Shown here piece after piece: positions 53,082-62,706 of a stretch of 64,000 bases of DNA. Source of the stretch: Clostridia bacterium (GTDB lineage Bacteria > Bacillota > Clostridia > Christensenellales > Borkfalkiaceae); contig JAFTWU010000003.1 in the NCBI GenBank assembly GCA_017465145.1, positions 1 through 64,000 on the forward strand, read 5' to 3'. A program made the translations under genes and the position numbers. Numbering within the stretch: position 1 is the first letter of the stretch; every line of letters begins with the position of its first letter. Under the pieces are notes generated by a model. It saw only the letters and a program-made list of their open reading frames with translations. It was not told where the DNA came from and ran no database searches.

Positions 53082-53807
53082 TTAAGCGTTAATTTCCGGT
53101 CTTATATGTTCAAAGATTATGTTGTCGGCATAGGATTTAACTATTTCGGCAACGTTTTGGTCGGTTACGGTAAATACAAGTAACGGCAAGTTTTTGCGCT
53201 TTCTTTTTCTTAGTGGCAAGCCGTTATAATCGTAACTGATAAAGTCGGGTTTAATAACTGGGTTAAATATCATTTCGCGCACTAAAAAACGCTTAAACGC
53301 GCTCTTGTGCAACACCTTTTTAGCAGAGAGAACACCACGCAAAAATTCGGGCGCAAGTTTTTTAACCCTTATAAGATAGCCGGGATGGAAAGACTGAATT
53401 GCAAATTCCCCCTTATACTCTTTCAAAATTTTTATGGTCTTATCAACTACGCTAATATCGGGTTGCATTTTAATTTCGATAAGCAAGGGAACTTTTCCGT
53501 CAACCACTTGTAAAACTTCTTTTAAGGTAGGAATTTTTTCGTTGCTACCTACAAGGGTAAGTTCTTTAAGTTCGGCAAGCGTTTTTTCAAAAACTAAACC
53601 GTCCGCACCTGTCATACGGTCTAAAGTTGCGTCGTGAAAAGATACCACTTCTCCGTCGCTTGTGGTGTAAACATCAATTTCTATCGCATAGCCGTGTTTT
53701 ACGGCGTTTCTATATGCGGATAAAGAATTTTCAACGATACTGCAACCCCAAAGTCCGCGATGGGCAACGGGGGTAGTATATAGCCAATGGTCTTTAGGCA
53801 CTCTCAT
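53082..53807 (-). CDS. Glycerophosphodiester phosphodiesterase family protein
   Basis: This 241-residue TIM-barrel enzyme has the GDPD motifs AHRG (H16, R17), EN (26-27), E43 and D45 in EIDV, and H58. The family hydrolyses glycerophosphodiesters to glycerol 3-phosphate and an alcohol. It has no signal peptide, so it acts in the cytosol. I start at the ATG at 53807 with AAAGGTGA upstream; an in-frame GTG nine bases earlier lies inside the ribosome site. It is divergent from lepA. Confidence 0.9.
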   Translation of the reverse strand: MRVPKDHWLYTTPVAHRGLWGCSIVENSLSAYRNAVKHGYAIEIDVYTTSDGEVVSFHDATLDRMTGADGLVFEKTLAELKELTLVGSNEKIPTLKEVLQVVDGKVPLLIEIKMQPDISVVDKTIKILKEYKGEFAIQSFHPGYLIRVKKLAPEFLRGVLSAKKVLHKSAFKRFLVREMIFNPVIKPDFISYDYNGLPLRKRKRKNLPLLVFTVTDQNVAEIVKSYADNIIFEHIRPEINA

Positions 53808-53845
53808 AAAAATCACCTTTTTTAATTACTTGCAAAATTTCACTT

Positions 53846-53877
53846 AATAGTATATACTATTTAAGAAAAATTTACAA
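53846..53877 (-). promoter_or_regulatory. Promoter of the GDPD gene with palindromic -10 region
   Basis: On the minus strand TTGTAA (53877-53872) and TATACT (53854-53849) are 17 bp apart. The -10 lies in a perfect 16-bp palindrome, AATAGTATATACTATT (53846-53861). Confidence 0.5.
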
Positions 53878-53907
53878 TCAACCTTATAATACAAAAAAAG
53901 GAAAGTT

Positions 53908-55719
53908 ATGTCAACAAATAAAGAAAATATAAGGAATTTTTGCATAGTCGCGCATATTGACCACGGTAAATCTACCCTTGCCGATAGGCTTATGGAAAAA
54001 ACGGGGCAGGTTTCCGAACGCGATATGGAAGAACAACTTCTTGACAGTATGGATTTAGAACGCGAAAGGGGTATTACCATAAAACTTACGCCCGTAAGAA
54101 TGTTCTATAAAGCAAAAGACGGTAAAGAATACGTTTTTAACCTTATAGACACCCCCGGCCACGTAGACTTTACCTATGAAGTTTCCCGTTCCTTAAAGGC
54201 GTGCGAAGGCGCAATTTTAATAGTAGACGCAACTCAAGGCGTACAGGCTCAAACGCTTGCTAACGCCTATCTTGCCATAGATAACGACCTAGAAATTATG
54301 CCCGTTATCAACAAGATGGATTTGGCGTCCGCCCGCCCCGAAGAAGCCGCTGACGAAATAGAAAACATTTTGGGCATTGAAGCGCACGACGCACCTAGAA
54401 TTTCTGCAAAATCAGGGCTTAATATAGAAGACGTTTTAGAACAAATTATTCATAAAGTTCCCGCCCCTAAAGGCGATGAAAACGCACCCTTAAAAGCACT
54501 TATTTTCGATAGTTACTACGATAATTTTAAGGGGGTTATATGCTTTGTTAGAATAGTTGACGGCACGGTTAAGGTAGGCACTAAAATTAAAACCTTTATG
54601 TCTAATAAAGAGTTCGTGGTTACCGAAGTAGGCGTGTTCGCCCCCAAAATGATACCGCAAGAAACACTTTCCGCAGGGGAAGTCGGATATATTGCAGCAA
54701 GCATAAAATCTATTGAAGATACCGCAGTTGGCGATACTATAACCGATGCGGACAACCCGACTAGCCAACCGCTAGACGGCTATAAAAAAGCACTACCTAT
54801 GGTGTTTAGCGGTGTGTTCCCGCTAGACGGTAGTAAGTTTAACGACTTAAAAGACGCGCTATTAAAATTAAAACTTAACGATGCGGCACTTTCCGTTGAG
54901 CCCGATAACTCTGCGGCGCTTGGCTTTGGTTTCCGTTGCGGATTTTTAGGGCTACTTCATATGGACGTTATTCAAGAGAGAATTGAACGCGAATTTGACC
55001 TTGAAATTATAACTACCGCTCCTTCAGTTTCGTATAAAGTTTACAAGACGGACGGCACCGAACTTATGGTGGAAAATCCAACTCACTTACCACCCACTAC
55101 GGAAATTGATTATATGGAAGAGCCGGTTATCAACGCGTCTATATTTACGCCCCCCGAATACGTAGGGCCTATTATGGAGCTTTGTCAATATAAGCGCGGT
55201 GTTTATAGAGATATGGTTTACCTTGATAAAACGCGCGTTCAGTTGAAATACACCTTGCCCCTTAACGAAATTATCTACGACTTTTTCGACAGTTTAAAAT
55301 CGCGCACTAGGGGTTACGCGTCTTTCGACTACGATATATCGGGCTATCAAAGAAGTGAACTTGTTAAACTTGATATGCTCTTAAACGGCGAAATTTGCGA
55401 TGCGTTATCTATTATCGTTCACAAAGATAAGGCTTATGAACGCGGTAGACAAATTGCAGAAAAATTAAAAGAAGTTATTCCGCGCCAAATGTTTGAAATT
55501 CCTATTCAGGCGGCGGTTGGCGGTAAAATTATCGCAAGAGAAACTGTTAAGGCTTTCCGTAAAGACGTTTTAGCAAAATGTTACGGCGGGGACGTTACCA
55601 GAAAGAAAAAACTTTTGGAAAAACAAAAAGAAGGCAAAAAGAAGATGCGCTCTATCGGTACGGTTGAAATCCCAAGTGAAGCGTTCATCTCTATTCTTAA
55701 AACTGACAACGACAACTAG
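53908..55719 (+). CDS. lepA: Elongation factor 4 (LepA)
   Basis: This 603-residue translational GTPase has the G-domain motifs [18 protein letters not shown] and NKMDL, the EF-G-like domains and the LepA-specific C-terminus ending in SEAFISILK. It acts on ribosomes in initiation or back-translocation. AAAGGAAAG precedes the ATG. A TATAAT at 53885 probably serves it. The following hemW gene, 10 bp on, is the usual partner in Firmicutes. Confidence 0.97.
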   Translation: MSTNKENIRNFCIVAHIDHGKSTLADRLMEKTGQVSERDMEEQLLDSMDLERERGITIKLTPVRMFYKAKDGKEYVFNLIDTPGHVDFTYEVSRSLKACEGAILIVDATQGVQAQTLANAYLAIDNDLEIMPVINKMDLASARPEEAADEIENILGIEAHDAPRISAKSGLNIEDVLEQIIHKVPAPKGDENAPLKALIFDSYYDNFKGVICFVRIVDGTVKVGTKIKTFMSNKEFVVTEVGVFAPKMIPQETLSAGEVGYIAASIKSIEDTAVGDTITDADNPTSQPLDGYKKALPMVFSGVFPLDGSKFNDLKDALLKLKLNDAALSVEPDNSAALGFGFRCGFLGLLHMDVIQERIEREFDLEIITTAPSVSYKVYKTDGTELMVENPTHLPPTTEIDYMEEPVINASIFTPPEYVGPIMELCQYKRGVYRDMVYLDKTRVQLKYTLPLNEIIYDFFDSLKSRTRGYASFDYDISGYQRSELVKLDMLLNGEICDALSIIVHKDKAYERGRQIAEKLKEVIPRQMFEIPIQAAVGGKIIARETVKAFRKDVLAKCYGGDVTRKKKLLEKQKEGKKKMRSIGTVEIPSEAFISILKTDNDN

Positions 55720-55729
55720 GCGGTGTTTT

Positions 55730-56842
55730 ATGAGCGGAATTTATATCCACGTTCCATTTTGTAAAAGCAAGTGTACTTATTGCGACTTTGCGTCTTTCCC
55801 CAAGGAAATTGGCAAAATGGAAAGTTATTTTGCTTGCCTTTATCGTGAAATTGAAGGGCGTGGCAGACAACTTAAAGATAAGGTTTTTAATACCGTATAT
55901 ATCGGCGGTGGAACGCCTAGCGTGGTTGATAGCAAGTATATTGCGGGGGCAATAAGACAGGTTAAAAAATTTTTCACCCTTACGCCCGATGCGGAAATTA
56001 CTATTGAAATCAATCCCGGCACGGTAGATGAAAACAAAATTAAAGAATATAAAAGCGTTGGCATAAACAGATTTTCTATCGGTTTGCAAACGGGTTACGA
56101 CGACCAACTAAAACGCCTTAACCGCGTGCATACCGCAAAGGACTTTTTGCTTTGCACGAATATGCTTAAAGGGGAAAATATCAGCGCCGATATTTTGATA
56201 GGTCTTGCAGACCAAACGCTTGACCAAGTTAAAAAAAGCATTGATTTAGCAATCGCGGGCGGGGTTAAACATATTTCCGTTTACGCCCTTACCCCAGAAG
56301 TTGGCACTCCTATATATACCGACTATCTTAACGGCGAACTTTTAAGCGACGACGAAGTTGCCGATATTTACGACGGAATTGTTTCATACCTTAAGGAAAA
56401 AGGCTTTAATAGATACGAAGTTTCTAACTTTGCTTTAGACGGCTACCGTTCTAAACATAACCTTAACTATTGGAAAAGGGGTGAATACATAGGGCTTGGC
56501 GTTTCAGCATCTTCTTTTATAGACGGCAGGCGCTTTATCAACACCTTTAAGATTGACGAATATCTAAACGCTATAATTTATAACAAAAGTCCGGAAATTT
56601 CTAGCGACGTTATTGAAGAAAAAGACGCCCGCTTTGAATTTATTATGCTAGGTTTAAGAACGGCAGACGGCATAAACGTAGAAGAATTTAACGCTAACTT
56701 TAACGCAGACTTTTTTGATGAATATAAAAGCGTGCTAAATAAAAAGGCAAAATATTTAGATATTAACGGCAATATAGTTAAGATAAAAGAAGAATATTTA
56801 TACGTTCAAAACAGCATTATTTTAGATTTTATTGAAGAATAA
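55730..56842 (+). CDS. hemW: Radical SAM heme chaperone HemW
   Basis: This 370-residue radical SAM protein has the cluster motif C11-x3-C15-x2-C18 in CKSKCTYCDF, GGGTPS and a C-terminal HemN-like domain. The cysteine before the cluster that marks true HemN is absent. HemW hands heme to proteins; similar genes are often mislabelled as coproporphyrinogen oxidase. I start at 55730, where the motif-bearing domain begins, rather than at a frame reaching back into lepA. It is co-transcribed with lepA. Confidence 0.94.
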   Translation: MSGIYIHVPFCKSKCTYCDFASFPKEIGKMESYFACLYREIEGRGRQLKDKVFNTVYIGGGTPSVVDSKYIAGAIRQVKKFFTLTPDAEITIEINPGTVDENKIKEYKSVGINRFSIGLQTGYDDQLKRLNRVHTAKDFLLCTNMLKGENISADILIGLADQTLDQVKKSIDLAIAGGVKHISVYALTPEVGTPIYTDYLNGELLSDDEVADIYDGIVSYLKEKGFNRYEVSNFALDGYRSKHNLNYWKRGEYIGLGVSASSFIDGRRFINTFKIDEYLNAIIYNKSPEISSDVIEEKDARFEFIMLGLRTADGINVEEFNANFNADFFDEYKSVLNKKAKYLDINGNIVKIKEEYLYVQNSIILDFIEE

Positions 56843-56878
56843 TTTTGCGCTAAAACAATCTATAAACACGTTAAACAA

Positions 56879-56911
56879 TAAAAACGGCAAGAAAGTTGCC
56901 GTTTTTTTATT
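56879..56911 (+). terminator. Terminator of the lepA-hemW operon
   Basis: AAAACGGCAA pairs with TTGCCGTTTT around five bases, followed by more T residues. Confidence 0.88.
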
Positions 56912-56931
56912 TTAAATTTTAACGTGTGGTA

Positions 56932-56940
56932 TTCGGCAAA
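56932..56940 (-). promoter_or_regulatory. Possible Spo0A box before spoIIGA
   Basis: The minus strand reads TTTGCCGAA, one base from the Spo0A consensus TTTGTCRAA, about 90 bp before the spoIIGA start. The Bacillus spoIIG promoter is Spo0A-activated at a similar distance. Tentative, since a 9-base match is weak. Confidence 0.3.
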
Positions 56941-57029
56941 AATATAGATATTTCACTAAAAAGATATCAATTCCTACCGTTTAGGCGTGTTATCATTTGG
57001 ACACAAAAAACGGGTTAAACGGGGGAGTT

Positions 57030-57860
57030 ATGACCGTTTATATCGAATACGTTTTAATTGATAATTTTTTAATAGATTACGCCCTGTTAAAATGCACCTT
57101 TTTAATAATGGGCAAGCAAATAAAAAGACTAAGGCTTATCCTTTGCGCTCTTTTGGGAAGTATAATCGCACTAGTCTATCCGCTAATTAGCGGGGTGGCG
57201 GTTTTAAGCACTATAATTAAAATTTTAACGGGACTTTTACTAACGCTTCTTTCCGCAAAGTATAACGGAATAAAAGACTATTTTTATTGCACGCTACTAT
57301 TTTTTCTTTTAACCTTTTTGGCGGGCGGAACGGTAATAGGGGTAATGCAAATTTTAGGGCTAAATTATTCCACTAAAACCTTTATTGCAATAGGGTTTTT
57401 GCCCGCGCTTTTAATTATAAAAGGGGTGGCTAGTTTTATCAAAGAACTTTACAAAAGAAAGGGGGTTATGAAAGGTTTATACCCCGTTGAAATGCAGGTA
57501 GACGGCTATATGATAAAGGCTAACGGCTTTATGGATACGGGCAATAATTTATATTATAACAACGCCCCCTGTATAGTGTGCGGAAAGGCATTTTTCAAGA
57601 GAATTATTAAGGGTGTGAAAGGCTTGCCTAAACTTGAAAAAATATCGGTAAAAACGGTTACGGGCAAAGGGCAAATGACTTTAATAAAATTATCCGCGCT
57701 AAAGATATATTACGGCGATAAATGGCATATACATAATAGCGTTAATATATGCGTGTCCCCAAATTTTCGCGGGGTGGGGTACGACTTGATTTTGCACCCC
57801 GATTTATTAGAGGTGAACGATGAAAAATTCAGCACTATTAAAGTTAAAAAAGTTTCTTAA
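57030..57860 (+). CDS. spoIIGA: Sigma-E processing peptidase SpoIIGA
   Basis: This 276-residue membrane aspartic protease cleaves the pro-peptide of sigma-E at the sporulation septum. Five transmembrane helices fill about residues 8-135. The soluble domain carries the catalytic D169 in FMDTGN. I start at 57030 with GGGGGAG upstream. Its last 41 bases overlap sigE, which keeps the pair in one transcript. Length is close to the Bacillus protein (309). Confidence 0.92.
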   Translation: MTVYIEYVLIDNFLIDYALLKCTFLIMGKQIKRLRLILCALLGSIIALVYPLISGVAVLSTIIKILTGLLLTLLSAKYNGIKDYFYCTLLFFLLTFLAGGTVIGVMQILGLNYSTKTFIAIGFLPALLIIKGVASFIKELYKRKGVMKGLYPVEMQVDGYMIKANGFMDTGNNLYYNNAPCIVCGKAFFKRIIKGVKGLPKLEKISVKTVTGKGQMTLIKLSALKIYYGDKWHIHNSVNICVSPNFRGVGYDLILHPDLLEVNDEKFSTIKVKKVS

Positions 57861-58530
57861 TAGACTTTCGCTTAACGAAAACGTTTTGCACTATATCGGC
57901 GGAACGGACGTTTTGCCACCACCCTTTACCCCCACGGAAGAAGCGGAAATGCTTGCCCGCTTAAACAACGGCGAAGAAGGGGTTAAAGATAAACTTATCG
58001 AACACAACTTGCGCCTAGTCGTTTACATAGCCCGCCGTTTTGAAAACACGGGGATAGACACCGATGACCTTGTTTCCGTTGGTACGATAGGGCTTATCAA
58101 AGGGATAAATTCTTTCAACGTTGAAAAGAATATAAAACTTGCCACCTACGCTTCGCGCTGTATTGAAAATGAAATTTTAATGCACTTGCGCAGACACGCC
58201 AAAGTTAGAAGTGAAGTTTCGTTTGACGAACCGCTTAACACCGATTGGGAAGGCAACGAACTAGTTTTATCCGACGTTATGGGAACGGAAAGTGACTGCG
58301 TTTATAAAAAGATAGAAAGTGGGGTAGAGAGTGAACTTCTAAAAACCGCCCTTACAAAATTAAAGGGGAGGGAGCGGGAAATTATGGAACTTAGATACGG
58401 GCTATTGGGGGGCGAAGAAAAAACTCAGCGTGAAGTTGCCGATATGCTTGGCATTTCGCAAAGTTATATTTCCCGCCTAGAAAAAAAGATTATAGTTCGC
58501 TTAAAAAAAGAGTTTGCAAAAATGGTTTAA
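57820..58530 (+). CDS. sigE: RNA polymerase sporulation sigma factor SigE
   Basis: This 236-residue mother-cell sigma factor has an N-terminal pro-sequence (about 1-26) ending before [11 protein letters not shown], the place SpoIIGA cuts. Region 2 follows ([16 protein letters not shown] and later [14 protein letters not shown]), then region 4 with the helix-turn-helix [32 protein letters not shown] precedes the ATG inside spoIIGA. In Bacillus and Clostridium sigG usually comes next; here the gene is followed by a terminator and a sugar locus. Confidence 0.96.
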   Translation: MKNSALLKLKKFLNRLSLNENVLHYIGGTDVLPPPFTPTEEAEMLARLNNGEEGVKDKLIEHNLRLVVYIARRFENTGIDTDDLVSVGTIGLIKGINSFNVEKNIKLATYASRCIENEILMHLRRHAKVRSEVSFDEPLNTDWEGNELVLSDVMGTESDCVYKKIESGVESELLKTALTKLKGREREIMELRYGLLGGEEKTQREVADMLGISQSYISRLEKKIIVRLKKEFAKMV

Positions 58531-58542
58531 TAAAAATTTAAG

Positions 58543-58574
58543 TAAAAGCGCCGACAAAATCGGTGCTTTTTTAG
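58543..58574 (+). terminator. Terminator after sigE
   Basis: AAAAGCGCCGA pairs with TCGGTGCTTTT (one G-T pair), followed by T residues. Confidence 0.82.
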
Positions 58575-58672
58575 TAAAAATAGCGTTTTTTGCTAAAAAA
58601 TACCAAAAAAATAGTTAAAACTTCGTTTTTTCACCACAATATATTGATGAAATAAAAAATTTTATAAGAAAA

Positions 58673-58688
58673 TTGGAAACGATTCCAA
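58673..58688 (+). promoter_or_regulatory. cre-like site (CcpA/LacI-family operator)
   Basis: The palindrome TTGGAAACGATTCCAA fits the catabolite-responsive-element pattern WTGNAANCGNWNNCW at every defined position. It lies just upstream of the -35 of the sugar-operon promoter, where CcpA often activates, although a LacI-family regulator could use the same site. Confidence 0.6.
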
Positions 58689-58694
58689 AAATGC

Positions 58695-58723
58695 TTGCAA
58701 TATATAAATTGATGTAGTATAAT
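58695..58723 (+). promoter_or_regulatory. Promoter of the sugar operon
   Basis: TTGCAA (58695-58700) and TATAAT (58718-58723) are 17 bp apart, directly after the cre-like site. Confidence 0.68.
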
Positions 58724-58773
58724 GACAAATGAGAAGATATTTCTTTCAAAAAAGAAAGGGAAAAGGTTTAATT

Positions 58774-60354
58774 ATGGCAGGTTTATTATTAAGACACGTT
58801 TACAAAGTTTACGCAGGCACCGGTAAAGCGAAGAAAAACGCTAAAGGTGAAGCAAAGAAAAGAAGTGGCGATTTCGTTGCCGTTAAAGATTTCAATATGG
58901 AAATTCAAGACGGCGAATTTATCGTATTCGTTGGTCCGTCTGGTTGTGGTAAGTCAACCACCTTGCGTATGATTGCAGGCTTAGAAGAAATTAGCAGTGG
59001 CGAACTTTATATTGGCGACCGTCTTGTTAACGACGTTGACGCTAAAGATAGGGATATCGCAATGGTTTTCCAAAGTTACGCGCTCTATCCACACCTTACC
59101 GCTTACGATAACATTGCTTTCGGTCTTAAAATTCGCAAAATCCCCACTCCTAAACTAGATAAGGCGGGCAATCAAGTAGTTGATATCGATAGGGATAAAG
59201 AACGTCAATTAACTAAAAAGATTAAAGTTTTAACCAAACAACTTGCTAATCTTGACGTAACTGAAAAGAAAAGCGAAAGTGCTATTGCTAGCTTAAACGT
59301 AAGTTTGCAAAGCGCAAATTTAGAGTTGCAAAATCGCTTACAATTAAACCAAGATGAAAAGGCCAATAAAAAGGCTGTCCAAAAGATAAAAGATAGAATT
59401 GAACAAATTAATGATTCGATTGAAGGTTACAAAAACCAAATCAGCTATTGCAAAGAACAAAGAGACGTGGCAAGTAAACGCCTTGAATCTAGCAAAAAAG
59501 ATTTAGAATACTATTCAACCACTCCCGTACCCCTTTTCAACTACGTTCATATGAAGAAAGAAGAAATAGACGAAAAGGTTAAATGGGCGGCAGATATCTT
59601 GGGTATTGAAGAGTTGCTTGATTCTAAACCTTCTGAAATGTCTGGTGGTCAACGTCAACGTATTGCGCTTGGTCGTGCAATGGTTCGCGGACCTAAGGTT
59701 TTCTTGCTAGACGAACCGCTATCTAACTTAGATGCAAAATTAAGAACTGCGATGAGAGCGGAAATCGTTAAATTACATAACGAACTTAAAACTACCTTCA
59801 TCTACGTTACCCACGACCAAATTGAAGCAATGACCATGGGTACTAGAATCGTAGTTATGAAACTTGGCATTATTCAACAAATTGATACGCCCACAAACCT
59901 ATTCGACTATCCCGATAACAAATTCGTTGCAGGCTTTATCGGTACACCCCAAATGAACTTCTTTGATGCGTCTATCAAAAAGGTTGAAGATAAACTTAAA
60001 GTTACCTTTACAGACGGTCAAACGATTGACCTTAAACTTAAGGATTTGCGCACTATCAACAAAGAATACCTAGACGGCAAAGAACACGCAGTATATCTTG
60101 GCGCAAGGGGTGAAAACTTAAGCGTTGCTAAAACGGGTATCGAAGCAAAACTCGTTATAAAAGAAGTTTTAGGCAACACCACTCAATTATTCGTTCGCGT
60201 AGGCGACGGCAAGGAAGATTATATCGTAAGCGTTCCCGAAAGAAACGATTTAATCCCCGGCGATAAACTAAAAATTAAATTTAACGAAAAGTTCGTTCAT
60301 CTATTTGATAAGGAAAGTGAACTTTCCATTATGTCTAGGGAATTTGGTAATTAA
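58774..60354 (+). CDS. MsmX/UgpC-type sugar ABC transporter ATPase with coiled-coil insertion
   Basis: This 526-residue ATPase powers carbohydrate import. It has Walker A GPSGCGKST (about 54-62), the Q loop FQSYALYP (about 99-106), signature SGGQRQRIALGRA (about 290), Walker B FLLDEP and a C-terminal MalK-type regulatory domain. Relatives have about 370 residues. The excess is mainly a stretch of roughly 140 residues (about 120-262) between the Q loop and the signature, rich in Lys, Glu, Gln and Asn and predicted helical; a shorter basic insertion is near 17-32. The start at 58774 has AAAAGG upstream. No permease or binding protein is in the window. Confidence 0.9.
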   Translation: MAGLLLRHVYKVYAGTGKAKKNAKGEAKKRSGDFVAVKDFNMEIQDGEFIVFVGPSGCGKSTTLRMIAGLEEISSGELYIGDRLVNDVDAKDRDIAMVFQSYALYPHLTAYDNIAFGLKIRKIPTPKLDKAGNQVVDIDRDKERQLTKKIKVLTKQLANLDVTEKKSESAIASLNVSLQSANLELQNRLQLNQDEKANKKAVQKIKDRIEQINDSIEGYKNQISYCKEQRDVASKRLESSKKDLEYYSTTPVPLFNYVHMKKEEIDEKVKWAADILGIEELLDSKPSEMSGGQRQRIALGRAMVRGPKVFLLDEPLSNLDAKLRTAMRAEIVKLHNELKTTFIYVTHDQIEAMTMGTRIVVMKLGIIQQIDTPTNLFDYPDNKFVAGFIGTPQMNFFDASIKKVEDKLKVTFTDGQTIDLKLKDLRTINKEYLDGKEHAVYLGARGENLSVAKTGIEAKLVIKEVLGNTTQLFVRVGDGKEDYIVSVPERNDLIPGDKLKIKFNEKFVHLFDKESELSIMSREFGN

Positions 60355-60360
60355 TAATTT

Positions 60361-61704
60361 ATGAAAAAATGGCTTAAATTTTTCGGCTTGTCTTTCTTTT
60401 CAAACGAAATATCGAAAGACGGCGTAAAACGCGGATATGCTAACTTCTTTTTGGGGTTAATACTTGCACTTATATTTTTGTTTGCAGGTGTAATAGGGGC
60501 AGACGTAATGCCTTTTGGCGTGCACTATAACCGCGCACCCGATTTCCGCGATACCGTAAGAGCGGTTTTTGCCAACGAAAACGTTGATAAACGCCTATCC
60601 GTTTTAATCGAAGGTGATACGTTAAAGGCAAAACTAAGCGGTAGCGATTATGAAAACGCGCTTTTAATAGATACCTTTAATAACCCCACCGATAAATTAA
60701 ACTATTCGGTAAACGGTTACAACGTGGTGGTAGATACCCGCCCAGCCGATACTTTGGCAGAGTTTAACGCCTATTGCGTTGCTAAAGACGATAACACAAA
60801 CGTTATTTCTTATGAAGATTATTTAACCCTTAACAACATAGCAAGGCTTAACTTTGACTTTAAGTTAGAATATACGGGCAGGGCTCTTTATTTAGACGAT
60901 ACTTTCGTTGCGGATTGCAAAACCTTCGTTGACGGAACTAGCGACGAAAACAAGCAGGCAACCGAAAAACTTGCAAACGACCTTTTAGAAAATAAAATTA
61001 CCAAAGAACAATATAATAAAGGCATTTACGAACTTTATTTTACCAACTATTATCCGTCGATAACGGCTTATGAAAGCGTTTCTAAAGTTCCGCTACTTCG
61101 TAACTATTATTACCATAAATATATAAACAACGGCACGGACAAATATTTGCTTGTGTTTGACGATTATATGGCGGGTTCGTTTGAAACCAAGGGCGGAATA
61201 AACGTTTTCTTCTATGGTTTTTATAACAACGTTAAAGACGGCGCGCTAGTAGATAACGGCTTAGCGACAGAAGATGCAATTAAGTTGGCAGACGCGCTAG
61301 TTAAAGATTCATTTAAGTCCACCGTAACCTTAAGCGTTTATATTTATATAATGAATATACTAAGGGTGTTGCCCTTTATAGCGCTTATGCCTATCGTAGT
61401 TGGGTTATTAGTTCACTCGATATTAAAACTTAAAGGTGTTGAAAGTTGCAAAACCTTTGGCGCAACCTTTAAGGTGGTTGGCTCTTACGTGTGGTTTTCA
61501 GCGGTAATCGCCGCGGTGCTAACGATGATACTTGCTTTCTTCGTTCAGCGTAGCGTTCTAAACGTGTTGCCGTTAGTGTTATTCTTTATAACCCTTGCGG
61601 TAAGGGCGGTAATATTTGCCTTAGAAGAAATTAAGGCTCATAAAAAACTTATCGCTAGCCTTGAAGATGAAGAAGAAACCGATACGGAAAGCGACCAAAT
61701 ATAA
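60361..61704 (+). CDS. Membrane protein with large extracytoplasmic domain (DUF1189-like layout)
   Basis: The 447-residue protein has one N-terminal transmembrane helix (about 27-47), a soluble domain of roughly 270 residues that would lie outside, and about four helices near 318-430, then an acidic tail. This layout resembles DUF1189 proteins such as YvdJ of the Bacillus maltodextrin operon, but the match rests on layout and neighbours only. It starts six bases after the ATPase gene. It has no permease EAA loop that I can see, so it is not a normal ABC permease. Confidence 0.75.
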   Translation: MKKWLKFFGLSFFSNEISKDGVKRGYANFFLGLILALIFLFAGVIGADVMPFGVHYNRAPDFRDTVRAVFANENVDKRLSVLIEGDTLKAKLSGSDYENALLIDTFNNPTDKLNYSVNGYNVVVDTRPADTLAEFNAYCVAKDDNTNVISYEDYLTLNNIARLNFDFKLEYTGRALYLDDTFVADCKTFVDGTSDENKQATEKLANDLLENKITKEQYNKGIYELYFTNYYPSITAYESVSKVPLLRNYYYHKYINNGTDKYLLVFDDYMAGSFETKGGINVFFYGFYNNVKDGALVDNGLATEDAIKLADALVKDSFKSTVTLSVYIYIMNILRVLPFIALMPIVVGLLVHSILKLKGVESCKTFGATFKVVGSYVWFSAVIAAVLTMILAFFVQRSVLNVLPLVLFFITLAVRAVIFALEEIKAHKKLIASLEDEEETDTESDQI

Positions 61705-61765
61705 GAAAATTAAAAACATATCAACAAAAACCAAATAAAATCAATCAATAAGCGGAGGCATTACT

Positions 61766-62674
61766 TTGATACTTTGTATTGGTGAAATTCTTGCCGATAT
61801 GATCGGCGAAGAAAAAAATGGAATAACAACTTACGAAAGAAAGGCGGGCGGTGCACCCTTTAACGTAGCGTGTGCTGCTAAAAAGTTCGGTGCGGACGTA
61901 AAGTTCGTCGGTAACGTTGGCGACGACCTTATAGGTGAGTTCTTAATCAAGTTTGCAAAAGACTTTGGTATGGATACTACCTATATCAGCAAAGACGCTA
62001 ACCGCAACACCACACTTGCTTTCGTTGAACTTAACGAAGAAGGGGACAGGTCGTTCTGTTTTTACCGTAAAAACACGGCAGACTATTTTATGCCCCCCGT
62101 TAGTGACGAACTTATTAAAAGCGCAGATATCGTTTGCATAGGTTCACTTATGATGGCAGATGAAAATTGCGTTTCTTACGCCCTAGACATTATAGAACGC
62201 GCGCACGCGTTAAATAAAATAGTGGCTTTTGACGTTAACTATCGCACGGATATTTATAAAGACACGGCAAGCGCAGTTAAAACTTATAAAAAGATTTTGG
62301 CAAAAGCCGATATCGTTAAGTTTTCAGAAGACGAAGTTGAAACCTTTACCGAAAGTTATATAACCGAAGAACTTTTTGACAAGTTAGTGTTAATAACCTT
62401 GGGTAAACACGGTAGCGAATGGCGTTATAAGGGTAAACGTAGCAGTATGCCCACCATTGACGTAAAGCCTATAGATACCACGGGGGCAGGGGACGCCTTC
62501 TTTGCAGGTGCACTTTCAGTCCTTGATAAAAAGGCAGACAAAATGTTTAATCCAGACGTTTTAGACTTTGCAATAAAGTTCGGCAACGTAACGGGCGCGC
62601 TTAACACAACGGGGCGCGGTGCAATAGACAACTTGCCCACTTTAGATGAGATTAGCAAACATATTAATAATTAA
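61766..62674 (+). CDS. PfkB-family carbohydrate kinase, probably fructokinase
   Basis: This 302-residue ribokinase-fold enzyme has the N-terminal GGAPFNVACAAKKFG and the C-terminal DTTGAGDAFFAGAL with the catalytic aspartate. The early pattern LCIGEILADMI and the neighbouring fructan hydrolase favour fructokinase (ATP plus fructose to fructose 6-phosphate). It starts with TTG at 61766, supported by GCGGAGG seven bases upstream. It follows the membrane protein by 61 bp and precedes the GH32 gene by 32 bp. Confidence 0.88.
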   Translation: MILCIGEILADMIGEEKNGITTYERKAGGAPFNVACAAKKFGADVKFVGNVGDDLIGEFLIKFAKDFGMDTTYISKDANRNTTLAFVELNEEGDRSFCFYRKNTADYFMPPVSDELIKSADIVCIGSLMMADENCVSYALDIIERAHALNKIVAFDVNYRTDIYKDTASAVKTYKKILAKADIVKFSEDEVETFTESYITEELFDKLVLITLGKHGSEWRYKGKRSSMPTIDVKPIDTTGAGDAFFAGALSVLDKKADKMFNPDVLDFAIKFGNVTGALNTTGRGAIDNLPTLDEISKHINN

Positions 62675-62706
62675 CCATAAAAAATACGAAGAAAGAGAAG
62701 AGAGAT

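Noticed and set aside
55664-55729. Upstream extension of hemW into lepA
   Set aside because: The ATG at 55730 starts at the conserved first strand. The longer frame would encode 22 residues foreign to the family.
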